A stretch of DNA of 64,000 nucleotides from CAWJFP01 sp963842155 (GCA_963842155.1 CAWJFP010000041.1:58425-122424); one strand, 5' to 3'; positions 16,584 through 25,348 are shown, counted from the stretch's first letter. Numbers and translations are program-made. Notes: a model not told the origin generated them from the sequence alone.

Positions 16584-18980
16584 ATGGCATGGCATTTAAG
16601 GCGCTGGTTCTTCCGCCTCCTGATCTTTGTCGACCTGCCGCTCCTGATTCTGCTCGGCGCGCTTTGGCTCTGGCTCGAGACCTCGCTGCCCCAGACCGAG
16701 GGCCAGGTCACCCTCGCCGGCCCGCAAGCGCCGATCGAGATCCTGCGCGACCGCTATGGCATCCCGCATATCTTCGCCCGGAGCGAAGCCGACGCCGCCT
16801 TCGCGCTCGGCTATGTCCATGCCCAGGACCGGCTCTGGCAAATGGATCAGGCGCGCCGCGCGGGGCGCGGCCGGCTTTCCGAGCTGTTCGGCGAGGCGAC
16901 CCTGCCCATCGACCGTCTCATGCGCACGCTCGGCATCGGCCGCATCGCGGAAGCGGCGGCGGCGAGGCTCGACGTCGACACCCGCGCGCAGCTCGAGAGC
17001 TACACGGCCGGCGTCAACGGCTATATCCAGCATCATCGCGGCCTCTGGCCGCCCGAATTCCTCATGCTGAGCGCGAGCCCCGAGCCCTGGCTCGTCTCGG
17101 ATTCGCTCGTCGCCGCCAAGCTGATCGCGGTGCAGCTGAGCGGCCATCATGCGCGCATCCTGGAACGCGCACGGCTCCTGAAGCGCCTCTCGCCCGCGGA
17201 GGTCGACCAGCTCTGGCCCGCCTATCCGGACGACGCCGCGAGGACGCTCGCCCAGGGCGGCGGCGGGCGGGAGCTCGCGGAAGGCCTGCCGCCCGCGGCG
17301 CTCGACGCGGCCTTCTCCGCATTGGGCGCAGGCGGCGCCTCGAATGCCTGGGCCGTCGACGGCGCCCATAGCGAGACGGGCGGACCGCTCCTCGCCAACG
17401 ACCTTCATTCCGCCTTCTCTTTGCCGGTCGCCTGGTATCTCGCCACCATCGACACGCCGGCGCTCCATCTCGCGGGCGCGACAACGCCGGGGCTTCCCGT
17501 GCTGCTGCTCGGCCATAACGACCGCATCGCCTGGGGCTGGGCCACGACCGGCGGCGACGTGGAGGATTACTTCGTCGAGCGGCTCGATCCGAACGACCCG
17601 GACCGCTACGAGGCTCCCGAGGGCGAGCGGCAGATCGCGAGCCGCGTCGAGACCATCGCGGTCCGCCGCGCCAAGTCCGAAAGCCTGACGGTACGCGAGA
17701 CGCGCCACGGGCCGGTGATGTCCGACCTCTTCGATGCTCCTTCCGAGGTCCTCGCGCGCGGCACGCTCTTCGCCCTCGCCGCCCCCTGGCTCGACCCTGC
17801 AAGCAAGAGTGTCGAGAGTCTCTTTCGCCTCGGAGAGGCGCGCGATTGGGCCGGCTTCACCGCGGCGCTTGAGCCCTACACGGCGCCGCAGGAGAATTTC
17901 CTCTATGCCGACCGCGACGGAAATATCGGCTTCTATACGGCCGGCGCGGTGCCGCTGCGCAAAGCGGGCGATGGCCGCTTTCCCGTGCCGGGCTGGAGCG
18001 GCGATCATGATTGGGCGGGGTTCATTCCTTTCGCGGCATTGCCCCACGCGCTGAATCCCGCTTCGGGCCGTCTGATCAACGCCAACAATCGCGTGACCCC
18101 GCCGGGCTACCCCTATCTCATCACCCGCGACGGTTGGGACCCGCCTTTTCGCGCCGAGCGCATCGCGGCGCTGCTCGACGCCGCGCCGAAGGCGAGCCTG
18201 GAGAGCTTCGGCTCCATCCAGGCGGACCATCTCTCCCTCGCCGCGCGCCTCCTGCTGCCGCGTCTGCTCGAAGCGGCGACGCCGGACCAAGCGGCCGGGC
18301 CCGTCATCGCGCGACTCAGGGGCTGGGACGGCAGGATGGACGAGACGCGGCCCGAGCCGCTGATCTTCGAGACCTGGCTGCGCGAGCTCAACCGCGGCCT
18401 TTTCGCCGAGCCCCTCGGGGAGGGCTTCAACGAGTTCTGGGGCTTGCGGCCGGAGCTCATCGCCTCGGTCTTCGCCGACCATCCGGCCTGGTGCGCCAAG
18501 GGAGCTCCGCCCGCGCCCGGCGATTGCCGCGCCCGCGCCGGCGAGGCCTTGGCGCGCGCGATGGCTTGGCTCGGCGCGCGCTATGGCGGCGACCCTGCCG
18601 CCTGGCGCTGGGGCGAGGCCCATCGGGCCGAGTTCCGCCACCGCCTCTTCCATCAGGTCCCCATCGCCAACCGCATGGTCGATATCGGCTTCCCCATGGG
18701 CGGCGACGAATACACGGTCGATCGCACCAGCTCCGCCATCGCCGACGAGGCGGAGCCCTTCGCCGACGTCTTCGGTGCTAGCTTCCGCGCGGTCTACGAC
18801 CTCACCGATCTCGGCCGCTCGCGCTTCATCATCGCCACCGGCGAATCCGGCAATCCGCTCTCCCGCCATTTCGGCGATCTGGCGAAGCTCTGGCGCGACT
18901 TCGTCTATATCCGTCTCGACCAGGACCGCGACGCCCTGTTGCGCGCGGGCGAGGGCCGCCTCGCCTTGCTGCCGCCGTGA
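16584..18980 (+). CDS. Penicillin acylase family protein (Ntn hydrolase)
   Basis: About 798 residues from ATG 16584 (another in-frame ATG at 16533). A hydrophobic N-terminus (about residues 9-30) anchors or exports it. The alpha part contains YGIPHIFARSEADAAFALGYVHAQDRLWQMD. The autocatalytic cleavage site is GAGGASNAW, making Ser253 the N-terminal nucleophile of the beta subunit. Further family motifs are LLANDLHSAFSLP, GHNDRIAWGWATT and INANNRV. Such enzymes hydrolyse amides such as beta-lactam side chains or acyl-homoserine lactones in the periplasm. Length and domain order are normal; the substrate is unknown. Confidence 0.92.
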   Translation: MAWHLRRWFFRLLIFVDLPLLILLGALWLWLETSLPQTEGQVTLAGPQAPIEILRDRYGIPHIFARSEADAAFALGYVHAQDRLWQMDQARRAGRGRLSELFGEATLPIDRLMRTLGIGRIAEAAAARLDVDTRAQLESYTAGVNGYIQHHRGLWPPEFLMLSASPEPWLVSDSLVAAKLIAVQLSGHHARILERARLLKRLSPAEVDQLWPAYPDDAARTLAQGGGGRELAEGLPPAALDAAFSALGAGGASNAWAVDGAHSETGGPLLANDLHSAFSLPVAWYLATIDTPALHLAGATTPGLPVLLLGHNDRIAWGWATTGGDVEDYFVERLDPNDPDRYEAPEGERQIASRVETIAVRRAKSESLTVRETRHGPVMSDLFDAPSEVLARGTLFALAAPWLDPASKSVESLFRLGEARDWAGFTAALEPYTAPQENFLYADRDGNIGFYTAGAVPLRKAGDGRFPVPGWSGDHDWAGFIPFAALPHALNPASGRLINANNRVTPPGYPYLITRDGWDPPFRAERIAALLDAAPKASLESFGSIQADHLSLAARLLLPRLLEAATPDQAAGPVIARLRGWDGRMDETRPEPLIFETWLRELNRGLFAEPLGEGFNEFWGLRPELIASVFADHPAWCAKGAPPAPGDCRARAGEALARAMAWLGARYGGDPAAWRWGEAHRAEFRHRLFHQVPIANRMVDIGFPMGGDEYTVDRTSSAIADEAEPFADVFGASFRAVYDLTDLGRSRFIIATGESGNPLSRHFGDLAKLWRDFVYIRLDQDRDALLRAGEGRLALLPP

Positions 18981-19104
18981 GCGGCCGCGCGGCCTGCGCG
19001 CCGTGCAGGGCAATCGCTTGATTTGGCGGGACTTCTCCACTTGAAGCGCAGCAGCGACTTTCATATAGTGCGGCGCCCTTAAGCCAGAAAATTTGGAGCT
19101 GCGG

Positions 19105-19524
19105 ATGCTTCGGCCCACTCTTCCTCCCGGTTACCGGCCGAGTGACGACGAGCCCTTCATGAACGAGCGGCAGCGCGAATATTTCCGCCAGAAGCTCCTC
19201 GGATGGCGGGAGGATCTGTTGCGCGAATCCTCGCTCACCTTGACCCATCTCCAGGAAGAGAGCCTGGCCGAGCCCGATCTTGCCGACCGCGCCACGCTCG
19301 AGACCGACCGCTCGCTCGAGCTCAGGACGCGCGACCGCGAACGCAAGCTCATCGCCAAGATCGACGACGCGCTGCGCCGCATCGACGACGGTACTTACGG
19401 CTATTGCGAGGAGACGGCCGAGCCGATCGGGCTGCGCCGGCTCGAGGCGCGTCCCATCGCGACCCTCTCGATCGAGGCGCAGGAGCGCCATGAGCGCCTC
19501 GAGCGCATCCAGCGCGAGGAGTAG
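19105..19524 (+). CDS. dksA: RNA polymerase-binding transcription factor DksA
   Basis: Coiled-coil factor that binds the RNA polymerase secondary channel and acts with ppGpp in the stringent response. 139 residues from ATG 19105 (ggag just upstream; a TTG at 19093 is in frame). The coiled coil spans about residues 22-95, with the tip near DLADRATLETDRSLELR. The C-terminal finger reads YGYCEETAEPIGLRRLEARPI: only the first of the four classical zinc cysteines is kept, the others being Thr, Ser and Ala, as in other alphaproteobacterial DksA proteins. It is thus probably zinc-independent. Confidence 0.95.
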   Translation: MLRPTLPPGYRPSDDEPFMNERQREYFRQKLLGWREDLLRESSLTLTHLQEESLAEPDLADRATLETDRSLELRTRDRERKLIAKIDDALRRIDDGTYGYCEETAEPIGLRRLEARPIATLSIEAQERHERLERIQREE

Positions 19525-19708
19525 GCGCGGCAGCGCGGATTTAACGATTTTCGCCACTTGTTCCGCGGCCGCCCATGGCAAAATCCCCGGAAATCCGCCG
19601 AATCCCCGCTTCCGCCGATCGCTCCAATTTTACGGGAATTTAACGCATCGCCTCTAGGTTTGTTGACGCGGAGCGTTGCCCGCGACGGCAGAAGTTTGAG
19701 AGGGAGCG

Positions 19709-20095
19709 ATGGCTATCGATAAAACCATGCCGATCCTCATCGTCGACGATTACAAGACGATGCTGCGTATCGTCCGCAACCTATTGCGGCAGATCGGCTT
19801 CGAGAACGTCGACGAAGCGACCGACGGCGATACCGCGTTGCGCAAGCTGCAGGACAAGCCCTATGGGCTGGTGATTTCCGATTGGAACATGGAGCCCATG
19901 ACCGGACTCGATCTCCTGCGCAAGATGCGCGCGGACATGAAGCTCAAGAACCTGCCCTTCATCATGGTCACGGCCGAGAGCAAGACCGACAACGTGCTCA
20001 TGGCCCGCGAGGCGGGCGTCAGCAACTACATCGTGAAGCCGTTCAACGCGGCCACGCTGAAGACCAAGCTGACTTCCGTGCTCGGCGCATTCTAG
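19709..20095 (+). CDS. cheY: Chemotaxis response regulator CheY
   Basis: Single receiver domain, 128 residues. The acidic pocket is in ILIVDDYKTM, the phospho-acceptor Asp in VISDWNMEPMTGLDLL, the conserved Thr in FIMVTAES and Lys in NYIVKPFNA. This spacing and the DWNMP-like motif identify it as CheY, which when phosphorylated binds the flagellar motor. It is followed 9 bases later by a CheZ-type phosphatase, so the pair sets and resets motor signalling. No CheA or receptors are in the window. Confidence 0.92.
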   Translation: MAIDKTMPILIVDDYKTMLRIVRNLLRQIGFENVDEATDGDTALRKLQDKPYGLVISDWNMEPMTGLDLLRKMRADMKLKNLPFIMVTAESKTDNVLMAREAGVSNYIVKPFNAATLKTKLTSVLGAF

Positions 20096-20104
20096 GGGGC
20101 TGTC

Positions 20105-20794
20105 ATGGCAATGCGGATTGCCGGCGCTGTGGCGCCGCCGATCGAGCGGGCTGAGCACGGGCAGGCGGAGCAGCAAGCGGCCGACGGCGCGGACAAGGCC
20201 AAAAGGCTTGTCGAGGACGTATTCGGCAACCTGAAGGGCGAGGTGTCGCAGGCCGAGGCCCGGCTCGGGCGCGAGTTCGAGCGCCTGGCTCATTTCATCG
20301 AGGCCGCCAAGAGCGAAATCGCCACGCTCAGGCCGGACGACATCAGCCGCCACCATCTCCCCAAGGTCGCGACCGAGCTCGACGCCATCGCCGAAGCGAT
20401 GGAGCGGGCGACCAACACCATCATGGGCGCGGCGGAGACGATCGAGAGCATCGCCGCCGCGAGCCTTGCGCCGGCGCAGGCGACGCAGGTCACCGAGGCC
20501 ATCACCGCGATCTACGAGGCCTGCGGCTTCCAGGACATCTCCGGCCAGCGCATCACCAAGGTGGTGCAGACGCTGCAATGCATCGACGACCGGGTGACGG
20601 TGCTGGTGGCCTCGATCGAGCAGGAGCTCGCCAAGCAGGCGGTCGAGGAGCCCGCGGCACCCGAGGAGCGCCAGGGCTATGCCGGCGAACATGAGATATT
20701 GAGCGGCCCGCAAAGCGGGGCCGCGGCGCCGAGCCAGGCCGAGATCGACCGCTTGCTTTCCTCGTTGAACAACGCCCCGAAGGACGCGGCCTGA
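20105..20794 (+). CDS. cheZ: CheZ-type chemotaxis protein phosphatase
   Basis: Dephosphorylates CheY-P. 229 residues, mostly long helices forming a four-helix bundle dimer. The catalytic helix is visible in YEACGFQDISGQRITKVVQ, where D and Q correspond to the Asp and Gln of E. coli CheZ (FQDLTGQ). The C-terminal peptide SQAEIDRLLSSLN, after a flexible linker, matches the CheY-binding helix. Located directly after cheY. It ends two bases before the convergent csrA stop. CheZ is not universal in alphaproteobacteria, many of which use phosphate-sink CheYs. Confidence 0.9.
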   Translation: MAMRIAGAVAPPIERAEHGQAEQQAADGADKAKRLVEDVFGNLKGEVSQAEARLGREFERLAHFIEAAKSEIATLRPDDISRHHLPKVATELDAIAEAMERATNTIMGAAETIESIAAASLAPAQATQVTEAITAIYEACGFQDISGQRITKVVQTLQCIDDRVTVLVASIEQELAKQAVEEPAAPEERQGYAGEHEILSGPQSGAAAPSQAEIDRLLSSLNNAPKDAA

Positions 20795-20796
20795 GC

Positions 20797-21063
20797 TTAA
20801 GCCGTCTCCTTGGCGTCGGGCGCGGCCGGACCTTCGGAGCGATCGCCGCGCAACCCCTCTGACCGCGAATTTTCCCCGCCCGCCCCGCCGCCGGTGGCGT
20901 TCTCCGCCTGTATCCGGGTGAAGACTTCACGGCGCAGCACGGTCGCCTCCGGCGGAAAGGTAAAGCCGAGCTTGACCGCCTTGCCGCGCACTTCGACGAC
21001 GGTAAGCTCGATCTTGTCGTTGATGACGACCGATTCTCCGATCTTGCGCGTCAGATAAAGCAT
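20797..21063 (-). CDS. csrA: Carbon storage regulator CsrA with C-terminal extension
   Basis: RNA-binding dimer that represses or stabilises mRNAs by binding GGA motifs. The core begins MLYLTRKIGESVVIND and includes IELTVVEVRGKAVKLGF and LRREVFTRIQAEN with the conserved RNA-contact Arg. It is 88 residues; typical CsrA is about 60-75. The extra Gly/Ser/Arg/Glu-rich tail of about 28 residues is likely disordered. It is convergent with cheZ, with the stops two bases apart, and controls motility genes in many species. Confidence 0.93.
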   Translation of the reverse strand: MLYLTRKIGESVVINDKIELTVVEVRGKAVKLGFTFPPEATVLRREVFTRIQAENATGGGAGGENSRSEGLRGDRSEGPAAPDAKETA

Positions 21064-21231
21064 CGTCCCACCCTGGCCCCGGCGGCGGCATGGTTTCGGC
21101 GCGACTGCCCTTGCTGCACCGCACCAAATTATCGGCTTTACGATTTGTTAACAATAGCTGGTCATTAGCAGTAGGCCGGCGCGACATGGCATAGGCCCGG
21201 CGGCGCAGGTTTGATCGGCCCCGATTCCCGG

Positions 21232-21251
21232 AGGCCCCCGTGCCGGGGCCT
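21232..21251. other. GC-rich hairpin upstream of cckA
   Basis: aggcccc (21232-21238) and ggggcct (21245-21251) form a perfect 7-bp stem with a 6-base loop, 36 bases before the cckA start. No U-run follows, so it is not a typical terminator; it may sit in the 5' leader. The remaining space between csrA and cckA is AT-richer (around 21125-21170) and likely holds divergent promoters. Confidence 0.3.
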
Positions 21252-21286
21252 GATAATATGGTGAAGGGACGGCGGCGCGAGGTAGA

Positions 21287-23761
21287 ATGATGGCGATGAC
21301 AGGCTCTCGCGGAAGGCGTTGCGCGCTCGCGGGCGGGCTCGCGGCCGGATTTGCGGCGGCGGCGGGGCCGGTCTGGGCGCTCGGCGCCGGGGGCGGCGTC
21401 GCGAGCGTCGGCGGCGTGCTCTCCGTGCTGCTAGCCGTCGCCCTCGCCGCAGCGCTTGTCTACACGATCGATCGCGGGCGCAAGGCCGAAACCGAGGCGT
21501 TCAACCGTGCGATCGACGTGCTCGAGAAGCCTTTCGCGCTGGTCGGCGCCGACGGCAAGTCCCTCTACGCCAATGCGGCTCTCTTGGCGCTCTTCGGGAA
21601 GGAGGGCGCCGAGCGTCCCTTCGCGGCCCTCGAGCTCTGGCTCGCGACCGATCCCGCGGGGGCGGAGAAGCTGGCCCAGCTCGTCGACCATCACAAGACC
21701 GGCACGGGTGGCCAGCTCGAGCTCGAACTGGCTCGCGCCGAAGGACGGCGCGAGAGCCTCCTCGTCTCTATCCTACCGCTGCCCGGAACCTCGCGGCGCA
21801 GCCTGCTCGGCGTCGAAGACATCACCTCGCGCCGCGCCATGGAGCAGATCATCCGCCAGGAGGAGCAGCGGCTCTTCGAGTTCCTGGAGAACGCGCCGGT
21901 TGGCTTCTACTCGGCCGACGCCGAGGGGCGCTTCCGCTTCGTCAACCACACGCTGGCGGAGTGGCTCGACACCACGGTGGCCGCGCTCCTGACGGGCGAG
22001 CGCCGGCTCGGCGATTTCCTCGTCGGCCTGCCGGGCGCGGTCCCCTACGACGCCTTCGGTGGCGGCGAATGGCGCGGCGAGGTTGCCTTCCGCGGCCTGC
22101 AGGGGCGCTCCTTCAAGGCCTTCCTCAGCCAATCGATCGTCAAGGGCGACCACCCTGGCGAGCTGCGCGCCCGCGCCGTGGTGCGCGATCTCACGCCCGA
22201 GGTCGAATGGGCGGAGGCGCTCAAGCTCTCCGAGCAGCGCTTCCACCGCTTCTTCGAGGACGCCCCGGTGGGGATCGCGCTCCTCGACGAGGATGCGCGC
22301 GTCATCGAGGGCAATCGCAGCTTCCACGCCATGGTCGGCGGCACGACGGCCGTCGCGGGGCGGCCCTTCCTCGAGCTCATGGCGCCGGGCGACCGCGCCG
22401 ACGCCGAGGCGCGGCTGCTCGCCGCACTCGCCGGCGAGGCCGACCCCGCGCCCTTCGACGTGCGGCTCGAGGGCGAGGGGCGCGAGAGCGTGGGCTCGCT
22501 CTTCGTCAACCGCTTCGAATACGCCCATGACCGTCCCGCCGGGCTCATCGTCCATGCTCTCGACACCACCGAGCAGAAACGCCTCGAAGTGCAGTTCGCG
22601 CAGTCGCAGAAGATGCAGGCGGTGGGTCAGCTCGCCGGCGGCATCGCGCACGACTTCAACAATCTGCTCACCGCCATGATCGGCTTCTGCGATCTTTTGC
22701 TGCTGCGTCACCGCCCGGGCGAGCAGTCCTTCGCCGACGTCATGCAGATCAAGCAGAACGCCAACCGCGCCGCCAATCTGGTGCGCCAGCTGCTCGCCTT
22801 CTCGCGCCGGCAGACGCTGCAGCCCAAGGTGTTCAACGTCACCGACGTGCTGGCCGAGCTCACCCATCTGCTGCAGCGCCTCATCGGCGAGAACATCGCC
22901 CTCACTCTGGTGCATGGGCGCGATCTGGGGCCGGTGCGCGTCGATCAGGGCCAGTTCGAGCAGGTCATCATCAACCTCGTGGTCAATGCGCGCGACGCCA
23001 TGGGCGGCGGCGGCCAGCTCACCATCCGCACCGCCAACGTCTCGCGCGCCGAGGTGGCCCGCGCCGGCCATGAGCTGATGACGGCGGGCGAATATGTGCT
23101 CATCGAGGTGCGCGACACCGGTCACGGCATCCCCAAGGAGATCATCGGGCGCATCTTCGAGCCCTTCTTCTCGACCAAGGAGGTGGGCCAGGGCACGGGG
23201 CTCGGCCTCTCCACCGTCTATGGCATCGTCAAGCAGACGGGCGGCTACATCTTCGTCGACAGCGCGCCCGGCCGCGGCGCCTGCTTCAAGGTCTATCTGC
23301 CCCGCCATATGGGCGAGGCGGCGGAAACAAGCATTGCGGCGCTGGCCGCGGCACCGCGCGAGGGCGGCGATCTCACCGGCGTCGGCAGGGTGCTGCTCGT
23401 CGAGGACGAGGATGCGGTGCGCCTCTTCAGCGCCCGCGCGCTGCGCAATAAAGGCTATGAGGTGTTCGAGGCCTCCAGCGGCGAGGGGGCGCTCGAGCTC
23501 CTCAAGGCGGCGGAGCGGCCCATCGACCTGCTCATCACCGACATCGTCATGCCGCGCATGGACGGGCCGACCCTCATCCGCGAGGTGCGCGAGGCGCGGC
23601 CGAGCATCAAGGTCATCTGCATCTCGGGCTACGCCGAGGACGGCTTCCGCAAGAAGCTCGACCAGGGCGCCGACATCTTCTTCCTGCCCAAGCCCTTCAG
23701 CCTCAACCAGCTTGCCGGCAAGGTGAAGGAAGTGATGGGCCAGGAGACGCGCGTCGCGTGA
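21287..23761 (+). CDS. cckA: Hybrid histidine kinase CckA (cell cycle kinase)
   Basis: Membrane hybrid kinase at the top of the CtrA phosphorelay. 824 residues: N-terminal hydrophobic segments (about 12-60), PAS domains around 75-180, 195-290 and 315-430, dimerisation/phosphoacceptor domain with GGIAHDFNNLLTA (His455), ATPase domain (NLVVNARDAM; TGHGIPKEI; GTGLGLSTVYG), and a C-terminal receiver with LLITDIVMPRMDGP (Asp752). The segment FAQSQKMQAVGQLAGG before the His and IKQNANRAANLVRQLLAFSRRQ are nearly invariant in CckA. Two further in-frame ATGs follow within 9 bases of the start. ChpT and CtrA are not in the window. Confidence 0.95.
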   Translation: MMAMTGSRGRRCALAGGLAAGFAAAAGPVWALGAGGGVASVGGVLSVLLAVALAAALVYTIDRGRKAETEAFNRAIDVLEKPFALVGADGKSLYANAALLALFGKEGAERPFAALELWLATDPAGAEKLAQLVDHHKTGTGGQLELELARAEGRRESLLVSILPLPGTSRRSLLGVEDITSRRAMEQIIRQEEQRLFEFLENAPVGFYSADAEGRFRFVNHTLAEWLDTTVAALLTGERRLGDFLVGLPGAVPYDAFGGGEWRGEVAFRGLQGRSFKAFLSQSIVKGDHPGELRARAVVRDLTPEVEWAEALKLSEQRFHRFFEDAPVGIALLDEDARVIEGNRSFHAMVGGTTAVAGRPFLELMAPGDRADAEARLLAALAGEADPAPFDVRLEGEGRESVGSLFVNRFEYAHDRPAGLIVHALDTTEQKRLEVQFAQSQKMQAVGQLAGGIAHDFNNLLTAMIGFCDLLLLRHRPGEQSFADVMQIKQNANRAANLVRQLLAFSRRQTLQPKVFNVTDVLAELTHLLQRLIGENIALTLVHGRDLGPVRVDQGQFEQVIINLVVNARDAMGGGGQLTIRTANVSRAEVARAGHELMTAGEYVLIEVRDTGHGIPKEIIGRIFEPFFSTKEVGQGTGLGLSTVYGIVKQTGGYIFVDSAPGRGACFKVYLPRHMGEAAETSIAALAAAPREGGDLTGVGRVLLVEDEDAVRLFSARALRNKGYEVFEASSGEGALELLKAAERPIDLLITDIVMPRMDGPTLIREVREARPSIKVICISGYAEDGFRKKLDQGADIFFLPKPFSLNQLAGKVKEVMGQETRVA

Positions 23762-23773
23762 GGGGAGGCGTTA

Positions 23774-23802
23774 GAGCGACATCCGCTGAGGCGGAATCGC
23801 TC
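23774..23802. repeat. Imperfect palindromic intergenic repeat
   Basis: gagcgacatccgc pairs with gcggaatcgctc around a short loop, giving an imperfect 12-bp stem just after cckA. The tagagc start resembles the ctagagc elements at 32133 and 49871. Together with the following GC-rich stretch to about 23855 it fills the gap before the convergent methyltransferase gene. Confidence 0.5.
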
Positions 23803-23928
23803 GAGCAATTCTCGCCGGCCGCTCAAGCGCCTGCGGGCAACCGGCCCGCATTTTTTCACGACACAAGCGGAGGCACCGCATACGCGGTGCCGCGGGCTTT
23901 TCGCGTTCTCACGTGACGTGAAAACGCT

Positions 23929-24546
23929 CTACCCGCCGCTTAACCGTCGCAGCCGGACGAGCTTGATGATGTCCTTGTAGAGGAAGCGCTCCTCGAGGAG
24001 GGCGAGGCCGGCCGCCGCCGCGTGGCGCGCCGGATCGCGTTCGAAGGAGGCGCCGAAGGCCAGGCGCACCCAAGGAGCCCAGAGCCGCATGACAAGCCGG
24101 CGCAAGGGCCTTCGCGAATAGACGTAATCGAGCAGCCTGATCTCGCCTTGCGGCTTGAGGATGCGGCCAAGCTCGCGGAGTGCCGGCAATTGGCTTTCCT
24201 CGGGCAGCACGCAGAAGAGGAAGCTCGCGATCACGAAATCGAAGCGTCCGTCGGGAAAGCCGGTCGCCGTCACCTCGGCCTGACGCAGCTCGACCGCGAC
24301 GCCGAGCCTTGCTTGCCGCGCGCGCGCGCGTTCCAGCATTCGCGCGCTGCGGTCGATCGCCGCCAGTCGCGCCCCTTTCGGATAGAAGGGCATGTTGCGC
24401 CCCGTGCCCGCGCCGGCATCGAGGATATCGCCCCGGCTGTCGGCGAAGAGCAGGGGGCGGATGCGCCGGTAGCGGAAATATTCGAAGGGAAGATCGAGGA
24501 GATCGTAGAAGCGCGCGACCCGGCCATAGGCTCCGCTGTCCGCCAT
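23929..24546 (-). CDS. Class I SAM-dependent methyltransferase (UbiE/PmtA-like)
   Basis: 205-residue Rossmann methyltransferase. Motif I is ILDAGAGTGRNMPFYP (about residues 40-55), strand-2 acid in AAIDRSARMLERAR, and strand 4 in FDFVIASFLFCVLPE. The N-terminus YGRVARFYDLLDLPFEYFRYRRIRP resembles phosphatidylethanolamine/UbiE-type methyltransferases. It ends in a basic stretch IIKLVRLRRLSGG that could contact membrane. A lipid or quinone substrate is plausible but unproven. It is convergent with cckA; the gene at 24636 lies 89 bases upstream on the same strand. Confidence 0.82.
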   Translation of the reverse strand: MADSGAYGRVARFYDLLDLPFEYFRYRRIRPLLFADSRGDILDAGAGTGRNMPFYPKGARLAAIDRSARMLERARARQARLGVAVELRQAEVTATGFPDGRFDFVIASFLFCVLPEESQLPALRELGRILKPQGEIRLLDYVYSRRPLRRLVMRLWAPWVRLAFGASFERDPARHAAAAGLALLEERFLYKDIIKLVRLRRLSGG

Positions 24547-24635
24547 GGATCGGCCTCTCCGCCAAACCGGCTTCGCGCTCGCGCGAAAGAGCCCTGGGAC
24601 CGCGCCGGCGCGAGCGCCGCCGGAATGGAAGACGC

Positions 24636-25049
24636 CTAACGCCGACCCTTCGCCTTGGGCTTGGCCGGCCGCGCCTTGACCGCGGGCTTGGCCCGTCTTG
24701 CCGAGGTCGCGGGCCGATGGGCGGCCGCGGCCGCCTTGCGCGGCGGCGCTTTCGCCGCCGGCTTGAGGGCGGGCTTCGACTGCGGCAGCTCGCTCGCCGA
24801 GTTGGCCGGTATCCAGTTCTTGCGGTCGAGCCTTTGGACGAGCTCCTGCAAGCGCTCCGCGACGTGGCGGCGCAAGACGAGCGTGTCCGTGCTGCCGTCG
24901 ATGAGCGCGAGCTTGATCACCAGATAATCGCGGTCGTTCGCCCAGTCGTAGCTGACGACGACACGGTCACGGCGAAATGCCGCGGGGGCATCGAGATGGA
25001 CGAGGATCGGTCGCTTCTTCTCGAATTCCAACTGATGGACGCCGGACAT
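24636..25049 (-). CDS. Unknown protein with a basic Ala/Lys/Pro-rich tail
   Basis: 137 residues in two parts. Residues 1-82 look like a small folded domain (RRDRVVVSYDWANDRDYLVIKLAL, then TLVLRRHVAERLQELVQRLDRKNW). Residues about 83-137 are a low-complexity tail of Ala, Lys, Pro and Arg, like histone H1 or PhaF tails, suited to DNA or RNA binding. I do not recognise the N-terminal domain. It is divergent from recA, and the GAAC-N7-GAAC site at 25142 lies between the two genes about 90 bases from its start, so it may share SOS control. A nucleoid or repair role is speculation. Confidence 0.7.
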   Translation of the reverse strand: MSGVHQLEFEKKRPILVHLDAPAAFRRDRVVVSYDWANDRDYLVIKLALIDGSTDTLVLRRHVAERLQELVQRLDRKNWIPANSASELPQSKPALKPAAKAPPRKAAAAAHRPATSARRAKPAVKARPAKPKAKGRR

Positions 25050-25141
25050 CGCCGTCTCCGTTTTATCGGGCCATTGCTGAAGCCCGTTGTAATTTAAGCG
25101 GAATAAGGGCTTTCGTCATCAGGACAATTGCGTTTTCGTTA

Positions 25142-25156
25142 GAACGATGCAGGAAC
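25142..25156. promoter_or_regulatory. SOS box (LexA site), distal
   Basis: Exact match to GAAC-N7-GAAC (gaac at 25142-25145 and 25153-25156), the LexA operator known for many alphaproteobacteria. It lies 193 bases upstream of recA and 93 bases upstream of the divergent gene start at 25049. Confidence 0.7.
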
Positions 25157-25245
25157 AGAATGAAAATTTATCCACAGGAGCTGAAGATTTCTTGGGCGAC
25201 CAACTCTGGTATACCAACAATAGGATGATTTCCGCTCCTCAAAGA

Positions 25246-25260
25246 GAACAGTTGCGGAAC
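25246..25260. promoter_or_regulatory. SOS box (LexA site), proximal, overlapping the recA -35
   Basis: Exact GAAC-N7-GAAC (25246-25249 and 25257-25260). It covers the proposed recA -35 element, so LexA bound here would block RNA polymerase. A further gaac-N7-gtac follows at 25262-25276, one mismatch from the consensus. Confidence 0.8.
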
Positions 25261-25279
25261 AGAACAAAATATGTACAAT
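25252..25279 (+). promoter_or_regulatory. Putative recA sigma-70 promoter
   Basis: -35 ttgcgg (25252-25257), 16-base spacer, -10 tacaat (25274-25279). Transcription would start near 25286, leaving a leader of about 60 bases with Shine-Dalgarno aaggag at 25335-25340. Confidence 0.55.
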
Positions 25280-25348
25280 TGCCTCGGGCGACCTTGGGGG
25301 TGCGTCGGTTGCGCCTCGCTGGGCCCTATGGGATAAGGAGGCTCATCA

